A DNA stretch of 64,000 nt from Povalibacter uvarum (GCF_014202975.1 NZ_JACHHZ010000002.1:62001-126000); one strand, 5' to 3'. Shown: positions 9,368 to 18,375, numbered from the stretch's first letter. Made by a program: numbers and translations. Notes: a model not told the origin generated them from the letters alone.

Positions 9368-9841
9368 CTAACGTGCCGTCCGTGAGAGCCGCTCGCGCAG
9401 TTGGCGCACCGACTCCTTCATCCTGGCATCGTTCTCGAATCGCCGGATGTGTCGCAATCCAAAGCGATAGCCGCGGCCAAAGAAGCGGCGTTTCACAGAG
9501 AGCTTGAAGAAGAGCGTCTCATGATAGTGGAGCACCAGCGCGTCATCCGCGACAGGCCAGTGGGCGTTCAGCAAGAACGTCTCGTACCAGACGAGCAACT
9601 GCCGATGGGCGATCCGCCGGAACTGACGGTCCAGCAGCACGAAGTCGTTCGACTCCTCGAACGGACAGTCCTGCGACGTGATGATCAGATAACCAGGACC
9701 CAGTTCGTACTGCGCCTCGATAATGAATCCTGGGATCGACGTTCCGGTGAACTCGCCGTCGAAGAACAAACGAGTCTCGCGCGGCCACTTCTCGTACGGC
9801 CCCGAATGCTTCTCCAGCGAGAATGACTGTGTACTGCGCAT
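9368..9841 (-). CDS. Conserved-looking hypothetical protein, 157 aa
   Basis: I do not recognise this family. The 157-residue product is soluble, has no signal peptide or membrane span, and is rich in aromatic and acidic residues. It begins with MRSTQSFSLEKHSGPYEKWPR-like sequence, then LFFDGEFTGTSIPGFIIEAQ, YLIITSQDCPFEESNDFVLLD and YHETLFFKLSVKRRFFGRGYRFG. The minus strand is judged coding because it gives well-formed hydrophobic strands and a basic amphipathic C-terminus, while the overlapping plus-strand frame (9401-9826) lacks such pattern. It starts about 120 bp from, and divergent to, the hydrolase at 9963. No function is proposed. Confidence 0.6.
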   Translation of the reverse strand: MRSTQSFSLEKHSGPYEKWPRETRLFFDGEFTGTSIPGFIIEAQYELGPGYLIITSQDCPFEESNDFVLLDRQFRRIAHRQLLVWYETFLLNAHWPVADDALVLHYHETLFFKLSVKRRFFGRGYRFGLRHIRRFENDARMKESVRQLRERLSRTAR

Positions 9842-9962
9842 GGGTGACGGCAGTGGACAGAGTTGGCGGCCGTTTGTCTACTACACCTGCAGCGCCGCCG
9901 ACGTCGGAACTTGCGGGCTGCGAACGTCTTTATCGATATCTCTTCGCTGGCGAGGACTCACC

Positions 9963-11078
9963 ATGGTTGTGCGCATTTCGACTTCGCTCGTGAGCTTGTT
10001 CGTCTCCACACTGGCGCTTGCGCAGACCCCCGTCAAACCTACGAACCGCGCCGAAGCCGTTGCGATCATCGCGGACGCGCGCCGGATCGTCACGCCCGAC
10101 GGCGTCGAGCGGGTCGAGAAGCTGCGCATCGGCGGCATCGATCAGTGGGTCTCCATCCGTGGCACCGATCGGCGCAATCCCGTGTTGCTCCACATTCATG
10201 GCGGACCAGGCTACGTCTCGATCCCGATGAGTTGGTGGTTCGGCCGGGGCTGGGAAGAGTACTTCACTGTCGTGCAGTGGGATCAACGCGCAGCCGGCAA
10301 GACGCACCTGCTGTCGGATCCGAAGGCCATCGAATCCACCGTGAATCGCGATCGCATGATCGCCGACGCCGAGGAAATGCTTGCCTGGGTCCGCAAGGAG
10401 TTCGGCAAGGAGAAAGTCTTCGTCATGGGCCATTCGTGGGGCAGCTACCTCGGCCTCGACCTGGCCCGGCGTCATCCGCGGCAACTGCACGCATATATAG
10501 GAGTGACCCAGATGGCGGACGCTCCCGAGAGCGAACGCCGCGGCTGGCAATTCGCTATCGACGCCGCGCGGCGCGAGGGGAACGCGGAGGCCATTCGAGA
10601 ACTCGAGGCCATCGCGCCCTACTCGCCGCCCGGCACTGTCGTTCCGCTGAAGGATCTCTACACGCAGCGCAAATGGGTCGGCGCCTACGGCGGCGTGATG
10701 GCATATCGAAAAGACAACGCCGCTGATAGCGCGCTCGCGCGACTCTCGCCCGACTACACGGATGCCGAGATCACCAGAATCTGGGAGGGCAACAATTTCG
10801 CTGCTCCTTATCTGCTCCCGGAAGTCGTGAGCCTCGACATGAGCGGCATCAAACGACTCGACTGCCCGCTGATCCTCTTTCTCGGGCGCAAGGACATCAA
10901 CGTGAACTCCGAGGTCGCGGCTGAATGGTTCGCGAAAGTCAAAGCGCCCCGGAAGCAGCTCGTCTGGTTCGAGCATTCCGCGCATATGCCGATGACGGAG
11001 GAGCCAGGGAAGTTCCTGGTGTCACTGGTGAGCCATGCGAGGCCGATCGCGGAACGAGCCGGAGACGTTGCGCGATAG
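9963..11078 (+). CDS. Secreted alpha/beta hydrolase, proline-iminopeptidase-like (S33)
   Basis: A 371-residue alpha/beta-hydrolase with an N-terminal signal peptide (hydrophobic run ending STLALAQ), so likely periplasmic. LLHIHGGPGYVS forms the oxyanion hole (the HGGPG of the prolyl-iminopeptidase group), VMGHSWGSYLG contains the nucleophile Ser, LFLGRKDINV the Asp and FEHSAHMPM the His of the catalytic triad. WDQRAAGKT matches the DQRGxG strand motif. The ATG at 9963 is preceded by GCGAGGA; upstream in-frame Mets would destroy the signal peptide. Probable peptidase or esterase with an unknown natural substrate. It is followed by a large hairpin at 11109-11180. Confidence 0.85.
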   Translation: MVVRISTSLVSLFVSTLALAQTPVKPTNRAEAVAIIADARRIVTPDGVERVEKLRIGGIDQWVSIRGTDRRNPVLLHIHGGPGYVSIPMSWWFGRGWEEYFTVVQWDQRAAGKTHLLSDPKAIESTVNRDRMIADAEEMLAWVRKEFGKEKVFVMGHSWGSYLGLDLARRHPRQLHAYIGVTQMADAPESERRGWQFAIDAARREGNAEAIRELEAIAPYSPPGTVVPLKDLYTQRKWVGAYGGVMAYRKDNAADSALARLSPDYTDAEITRIWEGNNFAAPYLLPEVVSLDMSGIKRLDCPLILFLGRKDINVNSEVAAEWFAKVKAPRKQLVWFEHSAHMPMTEEPGKFLVSLVSHARPIAERAGDVAR

Positions 11079-11108
11079 CCGGATTGTTGTCCCGCTGTGG
11101 GTCTTACT

Positions 11109-11180
11109 GTGGGTCCGGCTTCAGCCGGACGTGATGCCGAAGGCATGCTTCGCATGACGTCCGGCTGAAGCCGGACCCAC
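11109..11180. terminator. Large perfect inverted repeat between convergent genes
   Basis: Arms of 24 nt at 11109-11132 and 11157-11180 are exact reverse complements (core GTCCGGCTTCAGCCGGAC). The 24-nt loop is itself partly palindromic (gatgccgaaggcatgc). It sits between the convergent hydrolase and flotillin genes, so could end transcription from either side, though there is no U-tract. One arm of the same element recurs at 47817-47840. Confidence 0.6.
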
Positions 11181-11190
11181 AAGAAGAAGC

Positions 11191-11233
11191 GCAGCCGGCG
11201 GTAACGGCTCCTGACCGCTACCGCCGGTTACCA
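11191..11233. repeat. CCGGCGGTAACGG inverted repeat
   Basis: CCGGCGGTAACGG faces CCGCTACCGCCGG across a short loop, next to the stop of the flotillin gene. A second hairpin directly after the one at 11109-11180; probably a terminator for the minus-strand operon. Confidence 0.5.
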
Positions 11234-11240
11234 CCATTGG

Positions 11241-12914
11241 TTACGCCTGTCCCGCTGAAGGCACCGGCAACGTCGTTGCGGGATGTGATGCTGACTTCAC
11301 CAACCCCGCCAGTCCGTCACCCGACAAGCCCACTTCCTTGATGAGCTGATCGACGACCGGTGCGTACGCCCGATACTTCAGCGCCGCACCGACTGCCTGC
11401 TCGGCGAGATTGCCGCTGCCTGCTGCCGGTGCTCCGTCGCCAGCCTGTGCGCCAGCGGCGCCGGTGTTGAGACCGTCGACCTGCATGATGCGGATCGAGT
11501 CGATACTCTGCATCGGCTTCACGGCCTGCTCGATGATCCGCGGCAGGCCCTGGATCAGCGCCAGCTTCTCCTGCAGCGAGATCTGCGCGTTCGAGAGCGT
11601 GTTGATGGCTTCGTTCAGCAAGCGCTTGCCGGCCGCTTCCGCTTCGTAGTTCTCGCGATTTGCCTTTGCGAGCGTACGGATTGCGTCGGCCTTCGCTTCC
11701 GAAGCTTCCTTCTCAGCCATCGCGGAGACCTTCACGCTGATCGCCTGGCGTTCGGCTTCCTGGGTCGCGATGACGAGCGTGACTTTCTTCTCGCGCTCTG
11801 CCTTGGCGACATCTTCGGCGGTCTTCACAGCCTGTTCCGACTTGACCGCTTCGGCGAGCGCCATGTTGGCGCTCGCCTGAGCCTTCGACTGCTCTTCGGA
11901 CTTCTGTGCCACGGAGATCGCCTTGTTCTGCTCGGCGATCTGGGTCGCGCGCTGCTGCTCGATCGACGCGATCTGGACCTCACGCTCGGCTTCCACTTCG
12001 CGCTGACGCACCGCCTGCTGCTTGGCCACCTCGGCCTCGCGAATCTGCCGCTGCGCGACGATCTTCGCTTCCTCGGCTTCGCGCGTCTTCTCGGCTTGCA
12101 CCTTGGCGACCGTCGCTGACTGCTCAGCCTCGCGGTTGGCAACTTCCTGTCCCTGCGCGAGCTCGGCGAACCGCTTCTGACGATCGATCTCGAGCTGCAA
12201 CTGCTTCGCTTCGAAGTTCTTCTTCGAGATCGCGACCGTCGTGTCCTGCTCGATTTCGTTGCGCTCGCGGCTGCGGCGCTGTGTCTGCTCGGTGAGCCGC
12301 GTCAGGCCCTCGGCGTCGAATGCGTTGTTCGGATCGAAGAACTGCATGGCCGTCTGGTCGATGCGGGTGAGCGACACGCTCTCGAGCTCGAGACCGTTCT
12401 TGAGCAGGTCCTCGCTCACTGCGTTCTGCACGCCCTGGATGAAATCCTGGCGCTTGTCGAGCAGCTCCTGCATCGTCATCGACACAGCCGCTGCGCGCAG
12501 CGCATCGACGAACTTGTCCTCGACGAGTTGCGAGAGCTGATCCGGATCCATCGTGCGCTGACCGAGAGTCTGCGCCGCGTTGGCGATTCCTTCCTTCGTC
12601 GGGACGACTCGCACGAAGAACGCCACGACCACGTCGACACGCATGCGGTCTTTCGTGAAGAGCGAGTCCTTGCCGAACCGCGTGACCTCGAGCTTCAATG
12701 TATTCATGTTCACGAGAATGGTCTCGTGAAACACCGGCAGCACGAGCGCGCCGCCATCCATCACGATCTTCTGCCCGCCGAGACCGGTACGCACGAACGA
12801 TCTCTCCTTCGAGGACCGGCGATACAGGCGGGAAAAGATGGTCACGATCACCAGGAAACCGAGAAAGCCGATGCCCGTGAGAATCAGCCATTCAGTCATC
12901 TGCGCCGTCAACAT
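11241..12914 (-). CDS. yqiK: Flotillin-like SPFH membrane protein (YqiK)
   Basis: A 557-residue flotillin-family protein. One N-terminal membrane helix (LILTGIGFLGFLVIVTIF, about residues 10-28) is followed by an SPFH/band 7 domain (KIVMDGGALVLPVFHE to about residue 200). A long coiled coil rich in Glu, Ala, Lys, Gln and Arg spans about 215-450, and a Gly/Ala-rich tail follows. This is the bacterial flotillin layout and matches YqiK. Such proteins organise membrane microdomains and form large oligomers. The gene lies just downstream of the yqiJ-like gene, and the yqiJ-yqiK pairing is a conserved arrangement. An odd tandem GAAATCCCAGAAAC motif sits between the pair. Confidence 0.9.
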   Translation of the reverse strand: MLTAQMTEWLILTGIGFLGFLVIVTIFSRLYRRSSKERSFVRTGLGGQKIVMDGGALVLPVFHETILVNMNTLKLEVTRFGKDSLFTKDRMRVDVVVAFFVRVVPTKEGIANAAQTLGQRTMDPDQLSQLVEDKFVDALRAAAVSMTMQELLDKRQDFIQGVQNAVSEDLLKNGLELESVSLTRIDQTAMQFFDPNNAFDAEGLTRLTEQTQRRSRERNEIEQDTTVAISKKNFEAKQLQLEIDRQKRFAELAQGQEVANREAEQSATVAKVQAEKTREAEEAKIVAQRQIREAEVAKQQAVRQREVEAEREVQIASIEQQRATQIAEQNKAISVAQKSEEQSKAQASANMALAEAVKSEQAVKTAEDVAKAEREKKVTLVIATQEAERQAISVKVSAMAEKEASEAKADAIRTLAKANRENYEAEAAGKRLLNEAINTLSNAQISLQEKLALIQGLPRIIEQAVKPMQSIDSIRIMQVDGLNTGAAGAQAGDGAPAAGSGNLAEQAVGAALKYRAYAPVVDQLIKEVGLSGDGLAGLVKSASHPATTLPVPSAGQA

Positions 12915-12926
12915 CCGTTTTACTCC

Positions 12927-12969
12927 CAGTAGTTAGAAATCCCAGAAACGAAATCCCAGAAACCCAGGC
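12927..12969. repeat. Tandem 'GAAATCCCAGAAAC' repeat between yqiJ and yqiK
   Basis: GAAATCCCAGAAAC occurs twice in direct tandem, then a degenerate CCCAGGC. It lies in the 83-nt spacer of an otherwise tight operon. No hairpin is formed by this unit. Confidence 0.5.
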
Positions 12970-12997
12970 AACTCGCACGGCTCGTGCCGCTCTTGCG

Positions 12998-13627
12998 TCA
13001 AACCAGATCGGGCCACGGATTGACGACTCCGGCGAAGCGGCTTCCCGAGATCTGCTTCTTCAGCAGGATCTGCTCGCCGCTGCCGAACGTGACGCCCTCC
13101 GTTTCCGGCTCGACCATGATGTAGAGATTCTGGCCGTGCTCGTTCGCGACTCTCGCCTGCGCCGGGTAACCCGGACGCGCCGTGCCGCCAACCATCGTGG
13201 CGACGCGGCCGATCAGCGTTTCGAAAGACACCGCGAAGGTCTGATCCTGCGGAATGATCCGCGCAAGGCCGGCGCCGAGGATGCGAACGAAGGGAAGCGT
13301 TGCGAAGAAGGCCAGCGGCACCGAGATCAGCGTCGGCACCCACAGCCCGAAAATGCGGTTCGCGACCATGTTCAGCGCGAAGCCGGCCAGCGCGAACCCC
13401 ATGAGGAAGAGCACGACGAGGACCAGGAACGGCACCCGCCCGACGTGCAGCCAGCCGAGGACGTTGTCGAAGGGTCCGTGAACGCTGTCCCAGGGATCAG
13501 GCAGCGCGCTCTGAAGCCATTCCGAAATATTCGCTCCGGCAACCATCGCGAGTCCTTCGACGACTGCAATGAGAAGCATGAGGAAAGTGGCGATGGTGAA
13601 CGGCCATGTCTCTGCGGCGAATAGCAC
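12998..13627 (-). CDS. yqiJ: YqiJ-like integral membrane protein with C-terminal OB-fold (NfeD-type)
   Basis: A 209-residue membrane protein. Hydrophobic segments lie at about residues 8-32, 64-92 and 95-115, followed by a beta-rich C-terminal domain (SFETLIGRVATMVGGTARPG then QNLYIMVEPE) of the NfeD/OB-fold kind. Start is a GTG at 13627 with AAGGAAGGA 8 nt before it. This is the usual partner of flotillin-like YqiK; NfeD-type proteins bind flotillins and help place them in the membrane. It is the first gene of the two-gene operon. The C-terminal OB domain is shorter than in classical NfeD. Confidence 0.85.
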   Translation of the reverse strand: MLFAAETWPFTIATFLMLLIAVVEGLAMVAGANISEWLQSALPDPWDSVHGPFDNVLGWLHVGRVPFLVLVVLFLMGFALAGFALNMVANRIFGLWVPTLISVPLAFFATLPFVRILGAGLARIIPQDQTFAVSFETLIGRVATMVGGTARPGYPAQARVANEHGQNLYIMVEPETEGVTFGSGEQILLKKQISGSRFAGVVNPWPDLV

Positions 13628-13786
13628 GGTTCTTATCCTTCCTTTGAGCGTTTACGACCCGCTGCGCACCGGCATATTGAACTGGGCCGCGGGCGGTTCG
13701 GCAAGGCGTTGCCGGTGAATGGCCACGGGTCACCGGTCAAAAAATGCGGCTGCTTTCCCGCGCCGAACCGATATTCTGTAAGCATC

Positions 13787-14287
13787 ATGTCTGTCGCCAT
13801 TCGTCCCTGTATCGCGCGGGATTTCGACTCGATTCTCGGGATCAATGCTGCGGCTGCGCCCAATGTCGCCCTGCTCGATCGGGCCGAGCTGCTGCGTCTG
13901 ACGTCGATGAGCGGCGTATTCGTTGTCGCGGAAACGCGGGCGGGGATCGTTGGTTACGTCCTGGCGATGAACAGCAGCGCAAACTACGACGGCGAGGAGT
14001 TCCAGCATTTCCGCGCCTCATTGGCGCGGCCCTTTCTTTACATCGACCAGGTAGCCATATCGCTGGACGCGCGGCGATCCAGCGTGGCATCCGACTTGTA
14101 CGCGCACGTCGAGGACCTGTGCGGATCGCGCGACGTAAGAATGCTGTGCTGCGAGGTCAACGTGGATCCGCCCAATCCGGTGTCGATGCGATTTCACGAG
14201 AAGCGTGGCTTCTCACGATTCGGCGAACTTGATACGAGCGATGGGCGGTGCGTAGCGTTGCTGGTAAAGGCCCTCAGCGAATCCTGA
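13787..14287 (+). CDS. GNAT-family N-acetyltransferase
   Basis: A 166-residue GNAT-fold protein. The N-terminus SVAIRPCIARDFDSILGIN is the typical beta1-alpha1 segment; GVFVVAETRAGIVGYVLAM is the central strand pair, FLYIDQVAISLDARRSSVAS the acetyl-CoA binding strand and loop, and VNPPNPVSMRFHEKRGF-like sequence the C-terminal 'N-x-x-S-x-x-F-(H/Y)-x-x-x-G-F' motif. It transfers an acetyl group from acetyl-CoA to an amine; the substrate is unknown. The ATG at 13787 is used because the fold starts there, although the frame is open to 13709. The last codons overlap by 14 bp with the convergent hydrolase gene. Confidence 0.85.
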   Translation: MSVAIRPCIARDFDSILGINAAAAPNVALLDRAELLRLTSMSGVFVVAETRAGIVGYVLAMNSSANYDGEEFQHFRASLARPFLYIDQVAISLDARRSSVASDLYAHVEDLCGSRDVRMLCCEVNVDPPNPVSMRFHEKRGFSRFGELDTSDGRCVALLVKALSES

Positions 14288-15704
14288 ACGGCGGTCTGCG
14301 AAGCGCACCGCACGACGCCCCATCGATCCCACGCGCCTGGCCGCCGCGGACGAACTGCTCGTACAGCTTTCCGACACAGTCACTCCACTCTGTGTGCCCC
14401 CGATTGCGCAAGACCACTTCCGCGCGCTCGGTGAATCCCGGCGCAACGCGCTCGGTGAACCACAGAGGTGTCGCAGGATCGGTGTCACCCGAAACGAAGA
14501 GCGTCGGCACGGACGTGCGGACTGGATCGCGATAGTTCGCTGGAAGACGAACCGTCGGCCATTCCTTGCACGCCACCTCCTGCTGGCGGACGCGGTAGTC
14601 CCCGAGGAACGTGCCCTGCGATTGCGGCGCGACACTGGCCTCCTCCAGGAACGCGATGTCACCGCTGCAGGCGATCGCAAAGAAAAGCCCAAAGCTCACA
14701 GGGGATTCCGCCGAATCGCGACGGCTGGTGTCGGACAGGATCGTCTCGACGATCGGATTCCAGTTGCCGACGTACGCCTGATGGATGAACCACGGTACCT
14801 GCGCTGCAGTCTCCGCGCGATATAGCCTCGCGCGAAGCCATTCGACGAATCGGCCGCGTGGCAGCTGCGTTTCGACGGCTCCGCCGGGGACCGAGACCTT
14901 CACGCCCTTGTCGAGCCGCGTAAGCACCTCATTGAACTCGGCCCGCAGATTCGGAAACGCGGCGTGACACTCCGAATCGGCGGCGCAGGCGCCGAAGGTC
15001 TTCTCGAAGACGTCCTGCAGAGCCTTCGCCATCGGCAGCGGAATGACGACATCGAGAGGCACGACGCTGCCGAGATAGGCAGTTCGTGCGCTTTGCGGAT
15101 GAGTCTTGAGAAAAATCTGGGCGGCGCGCGTTCCATAAGAACCAGCGAACAGATTCATGGGCCCATAACCGAGCTTCCTCCGGACGTACTCGAGATCATC
15201 CGCGAATCGCAGATAGGAGTACGCGCTCAGGTCCGCCGATGCGTGCTGCCGGGCGCAACGCCTCACTGCGGAGGGCGGAAAGAAATTCTGAAGATTCTCG
15301 GCCGCTTCCTCGTCGCGATACATATCGCAGTTCAACGCACTGGATCGTCCTGTTCCGCGCTGGTCGATCAGCACCAGGTCGCGCTTGTCGAGCAGCGATG
15401 CGAACTGCTCCGAGTAGTAGGCGGCGGCGCTGATCGCCTCCTCGCCAGGCCCGCCCATGAGTGGAACGATCGGGTCGGGAAGCGCCTGGCCGCTCCTGGC
15501 TGACACCACGACGACACTTATCTGGATTCGACGACCGCCCGGGCGCCCCGGATCCTCAAGGACCTCTATCGTCCCGCACCGCGCAGCTCGCTCGACATCA
15601 GGGACCCTGCAAGGTGAGAGCACGTCCGCTGCAAGGCTGTTCGCGCTGGCGAACATGCAAAGGACCAGCACGATACCGGCGGACGCACGCGATAAGCAGT
15701 TCAT
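14274..15704 (-). CDS. Secreted alpha/beta hydrolase / tripeptidyl aminopeptidase-like (S33, TAP-like C-terminus)
   Basis: A 476-residue periplasmic hydrolase with a clear signal peptide (to about residue 26, ending NSLAA). PLMGGPGEEAI is the oxyanion region, LVLIDQRGTGRSS the DQRGTGRS strand, LFAGSYGTRAAQ the nucleophile elbow (GSYGTR, as in the TAP/SlpD-E group), VSGDTDPATPL the acid and RNRGHTEW the histidine. GTG/ATG choice: ATG at 15704 has GGGAG 7 nt upstream; the open frame extends to 15752 but without a leader. Several paired cysteines (FGACAADSECH) suggest disulfides. Likely peptidase acting on N-termini of short peptides. Confidence 0.87.
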   Translation of the reverse strand: MNCLSRASAGIVLVLCMFASANSLAADVLSPCRVPDVERAARCGTIEVLEDPGRPGGRRIQISVVVVSARSGQALPDPIVPLMGGPGEEAISAAAYYSEQFASLLDKRDLVLIDQRGTGRSSALNCDMYRDEEAAENLQNFFPPSAVRRCARQHASADLSAYSYLRFADDLEYVRRKLGYGPMNLFAGSYGTRAAQIFLKTHPQSARTAYLGSVVPLDVVIPLPMAKALQDVFEKTFGACAADSECHAAFPNLRAEFNEVLTRLDKGVKVSVPGGAVETQLPRGRFVEWLRARLYRAETAAQVPWFIHQAYVGNWNPIVETILSDTSRRDSAESPVSFGLFFAIACSGDIAFLEEASVAPQSQGTFLGDYRVRQQEVACKEWPTVRLPANYRDPVRTSVPTLFVSGDTDPATPLWFTERVAPGFTERAEVVLRNRGHTEWSDCVGKLYEQFVRGGQARGIDGASCGALRRPPFRIR

Positions 15705-15814
15705 GTGGCAACTCCCGACGCTTGAAATCCTCAACGCCTGCAAAGGCCCCAAGATCCCGTTCTCTCGCCCGCCCGTGCTAGATTCCCCTCACCGACAAAG
15801 AGAACAGCACAGCC

Positions 15815-16771
15815 ATGCGATCGAGCATTCTGCTTGCCTGCGTATGCGCCTTCCTCCTGGGTCCGCCGGCGATTCGCCCGGCTTTCGCGGCGGAAGCCTA
15901 CTGGCGCTGCGCAGTGGGCCGGGTCGTCGTAGTGACGAACAGCAGCGGCGCACGCTGCGAACGGCTGCTGCGCGCAACGCTGCGGTACGAACAGGTGCTG
16001 ATGGATTTCACCGGACTTGAAGCAGACACCGCGCTACCGCCGCTCACTCTTTACTCGCTGACTCGCGACGACGCAAAGCGTCTCATCTTCAAACCGGGGG
16101 AGCTGGAAGAACAGAAGCGTTCGCGCTCATATACGCACAGCAAGTACATGCCCTCCGCCGACGACGTCGTCGCGGTGATCGTGGACCAGCCCGGCGATGA
16201 GCCGCTGCAGTCGGCCCTCTTCATGTACGGGCAAGGCATGCTGTCCTCTCAGGCTGCACGGTCCTATCCCGCCTGGTACCAGCTCGGCATCGCCAATCTG
16301 CTGAATGGCCTCATCATGAAACCCGACGGCACGGTGCTGCTGAACCGAAATCCGATGTTCATGGCAGCCGTCGAGAACGGCAAGCGTCCCACGGAACGAC
16401 TCGATCTGCCAAAGCTGCTCGAGGCAGTCCCGCAGAACCTCGCGCCCGCGGATTTCAATGAACTCGCCAGTCGCGCACATGCGTGGGCGCTGTTCGGCGT
16501 TCTGACCACTCCGGAGCGTCGCGAACGCTATCGCGAGCTGGCGATGCTCATGCGCCAGCGCACGCCAGCCGCAGAAGCAGTGCAGGAAGCTTTCGGTAAG
16601 CCTCTGCCAGAACTGCAGGCGGAGTTCGAGGCCAACCGCTGGCGCACTGAAGTTTCCTACCGACTGGAACCGCCCGCTTCGGCGCCTCCGGCGATCGACG
16701 GGCCGACGGCGATTCCTGCAGCCGATCTCACCGTTCTCATGGACCAACTCAAGCAACGCGCGACGAGCTGA
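15815..16771 (+). CDS. Secreted hypothetical protein, 318 aa
   Basis: The signal peptide (ILLACVCAFLLGPPAI to FAAEA, about 26 residues) directs this protein to the periplasm. The rest is not a family I can name with confidence. It contains CAVGRVVVVTNSSGARCERL, LTLYSLTRDDAKRL, a YPAWYQLGIANLLNGLIM segment and a RAHAWALFGVLTTPERRERY helix near the C-terminus. The layout (surface 'TxxS-x-Y' start, then 'P-x-W-x-x-x-G-x-A' helix, then a helical tail) recalls DUF1570-type or metalloprotease-like cell-surface proteins, but no HExxH is present. It diverges from the hydrolase at 15704 across 110 bp. Confidence 0.7.
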   Translation: MRSSILLACVCAFLLGPPAIRPAFAAEAYWRCAVGRVVVVTNSSGARCERLLRATLRYEQVLMDFTGLEADTALPPLTLYSLTRDDAKRLIFKPGELEEQKRSRSYTHSKYMPSADDVVAVIVDQPGDEPLQSALFMYGQGMLSSQAARSYPAWYQLGIANLLNGLIMKPDGTVLLNRNPMFMAAVENGKRPTERLDLPKLLEAVPQNLAPADFNELASRAHAWALFGVLTTPERRERYRELAMLMRQRTPAAEAVQEAFGKPLPELQAEFEANRWRTEVSYRLEPPASAPPAIDGPTAIPAADLTVLMDQLKQRATS

Positions 16772-16792
16772 GCATGAGTTCGTCGCACGGGC

Positions 16793-17824
16793 TCACTCGC
16801 CCGGCGGCTGAAGCGTGAACTCGATTCGCCTGTTCCGATCGACGATGAGTCCGCCATCCCGCAGTTCGAGCTCCGCCACCTGGATGAGCGTGCGTTGCTT
16901 CCAGTAGGGATCGGATGCCGCTTCGGGTTCGTTACCCTGATGCACGAAGTAGAAGATGAACGCGCGTTCCTGGTCGCCCGAACCGCTGACCACGACTTCC
17001 GGATGCTGACCCTTGTCGCGGTCGGTGGGCTCCGATCCGGGCCGCTCGAGAATGCGTGACGGCTGCTGCGTCCATGATGTTGCATCATATGAACTCAGTA
17101 CGACCAATCCTTTCCACGCATCTGCGATCAGCCAATACTTCCCTTTGAAGCGGAAAACTTTCGGTCCTTCGGCCGCAGCCGGCATCACGGGCGATTTCCC
17201 GGTGCGCGTCCATCCCGACGGCGCATCGCTCTCCGCAACGAAGATGCCACTGTGGGCACGCTCGTCTTTGAACCAGAGACGGTAGCGGCTCCCAATCTTG
17301 ACGACACTGGCATCGATGACACGCGATGAGCCCAGGTCGAGTACGTCCGCGCAGGCCCAGCGCTGCAGATCAGTGCTCGTGAGATGCACGATCCTGCTCG
17401 TGGCTTCCGGAATGCCCCAGCGATGAAAGACACCAGGGACGACAGTCAGCCACAGATGATAGGTGCCGGCTTCGTAGTAGGTCTCCGGTGCCCAAAGCGT
17501 CTCGCCCGTGCATTCCTTTGGAAATTCCGCCGTGCCTTGATAGCGCCAGTGCAGACCATCGTCAGAGCGCGCAATGCCGATGGGTGTCGCATGCACCCAG
17601 GCGACGTCTTTCGGGTCCTCCAGCCGCAGCGTGGCACGCCGGTTCGTGTAGAACATCTTCCATTCGCGTGCGCCGCGGTCGTAAATGATGGAAGCGTCGG
17701 CTGCGCCATCCATGATCGGATCGCGATAGAGCGGCTTGGGTGCGGGCGCAGCCACGGCATGCAAAGCCGCACTAGCCAGAAAGCACGCAAGTACTACTGC
17801 GGAGCTGAAGAATCGCTGCGACAT
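16793..17824 (-). CDS. Glycosyl hydrolase family 43-like five-bladed propeller protein, secreted
   Basis: A 343-residue protein with a signal peptide (RFFSSAVVLACFLASAALHAVA). The repeats MFYTNRRATL, YHLWLTVVPG, RYRLWFKDE and KYWLIADAWKG with adjoining Asp residues are typical of five-bladed beta-propeller glycosidases (GH43/GH32/GH130-like). YRDPIMDGAADASIIYD near the N-terminus gives the Asp expected for the catalytic base. The true start is the ATG at 17824; the longer open frame to 18211 runs through the opposite-strand DoxX gene and is not coding. Enzymatic activity on a plant or microbial glycan is plausible but not shown. Confidence 0.75.
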   Translation of the reverse strand: MSQRFFSSAVVLACFLASAALHAVAAPAPKPLYRDPIMDGAADASIIYDRGAREWKMFYTNRRATLRLEDPKDVAWVHATPIGIARSDDGLHWRYQGTAEFPKECTGETLWAPETYYEAGTYHLWLTVVPGVFHRWGIPEATSRIVHLTSTDLQRWACADVLDLGSSRVIDASVVKIGSRYRLWFKDERAHSGIFVAESDAPSGWTRTGKSPVMPAAAEGPKVFRFKGKYWLIADAWKGLVVLSSYDATSWTQQPSRILERPGSEPTDRDKGQHPEVVVSGSGDQERAFIFYFVHQGNEPEAASDPYWKQRTLIQVAELELRDGGLIVDRNRRIEFTLQPPGE

Positions 17825-17953
17825 GGACGCCTGTCGATCCAAAGCGGAAAGTCTCGAGTGTAGCTCTCCCATTCGGGGAGGTCGCGAGCGTGACGGATCC
17901 ACTATGATCGGCGCGGCGCATATCGCGTCGCGACCTCGAGAGGGACGGCAGTC

Positions 17954-18337
17954 ATGAACGAAAGCACCGGCAAACTGATCCTGAGGCTGGCGCTCGGCAT
18001 CCTGATCCTGTTGCACGGCATCGCCAAGATGACCGGCGGCATTGGCTTCATCTCCGGTACGGTGCAGTCGGCGGGACTGCCGGCGTTCCTGGCATACGGC
18101 GTCTACGTGGGTGAAGTCATCGCGCCGATCATGGTGCTGATCGGCTGGCACTCCCGCATCGGGGCCGCGATCATTGCCGTCAACATGCTGTTCGCGATCG
18201 GGCTGGTGCATCGGGCGGAGTTCGGCAGCCTGAGCCAGACCGGCGGCTGGGCACTCGAGCTGCAGGGCATGTTCCTCTTCGTCGCCATAGCGCTCGTCCT
18301 GCTCGGACCTGGACGATTCAGCATCAACCAGAAGTGA
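17954..18337 (+). CDS. DoxX-family membrane protein
   Basis: A 127-residue four-helix inner-membrane protein. Helices are visible at LILRLALGILILLHGIAK, PAFLAYGVYVGEVIAPIMVLI, IGAAIIAVNMLFAIG and GMFLFVAIALVLLGPG. The 'R-x-x-L-G-x-x-x-L-x-H-G-x-x-K' start and 'E-x-x-A-P' motif fit the DoxX/SURF4 family, whose members are linked to thiol or sulfur redox and oxidative-stress functions. RBS GAGAGGGA precedes the ATG. Downstream lies a REP-like element and a GCTAGCC word, probably the transcript end. Confidence 0.85.
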   Translation: MNESTGKLILRLALGILILLHGIAKMTGGIGFISGTVQSAGLPAFLAYGVYVGEVIAPIMVLIGWHSRIGAAIIAVNMLFAIGLVHRAEFGSLSQTGGWALELQGMFLFVAIALVLLGPGRFSINQK

Positions 18338-18353
18338 CCTGCCCCACGAGGGA

Positions 18354-18375
18354 GCTGGCTAGCCGTTAGCCAGAG
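18354..18375. repeat. GCTAGCCGTTAGCC word
   Basis: GCTGGCTAGCCGTTAGCCAG, a self-complementary intergenic word shared with 2096-2137, 28180-28215 and 46465-46560. It directly follows DoxX. Confidence 0.55.
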
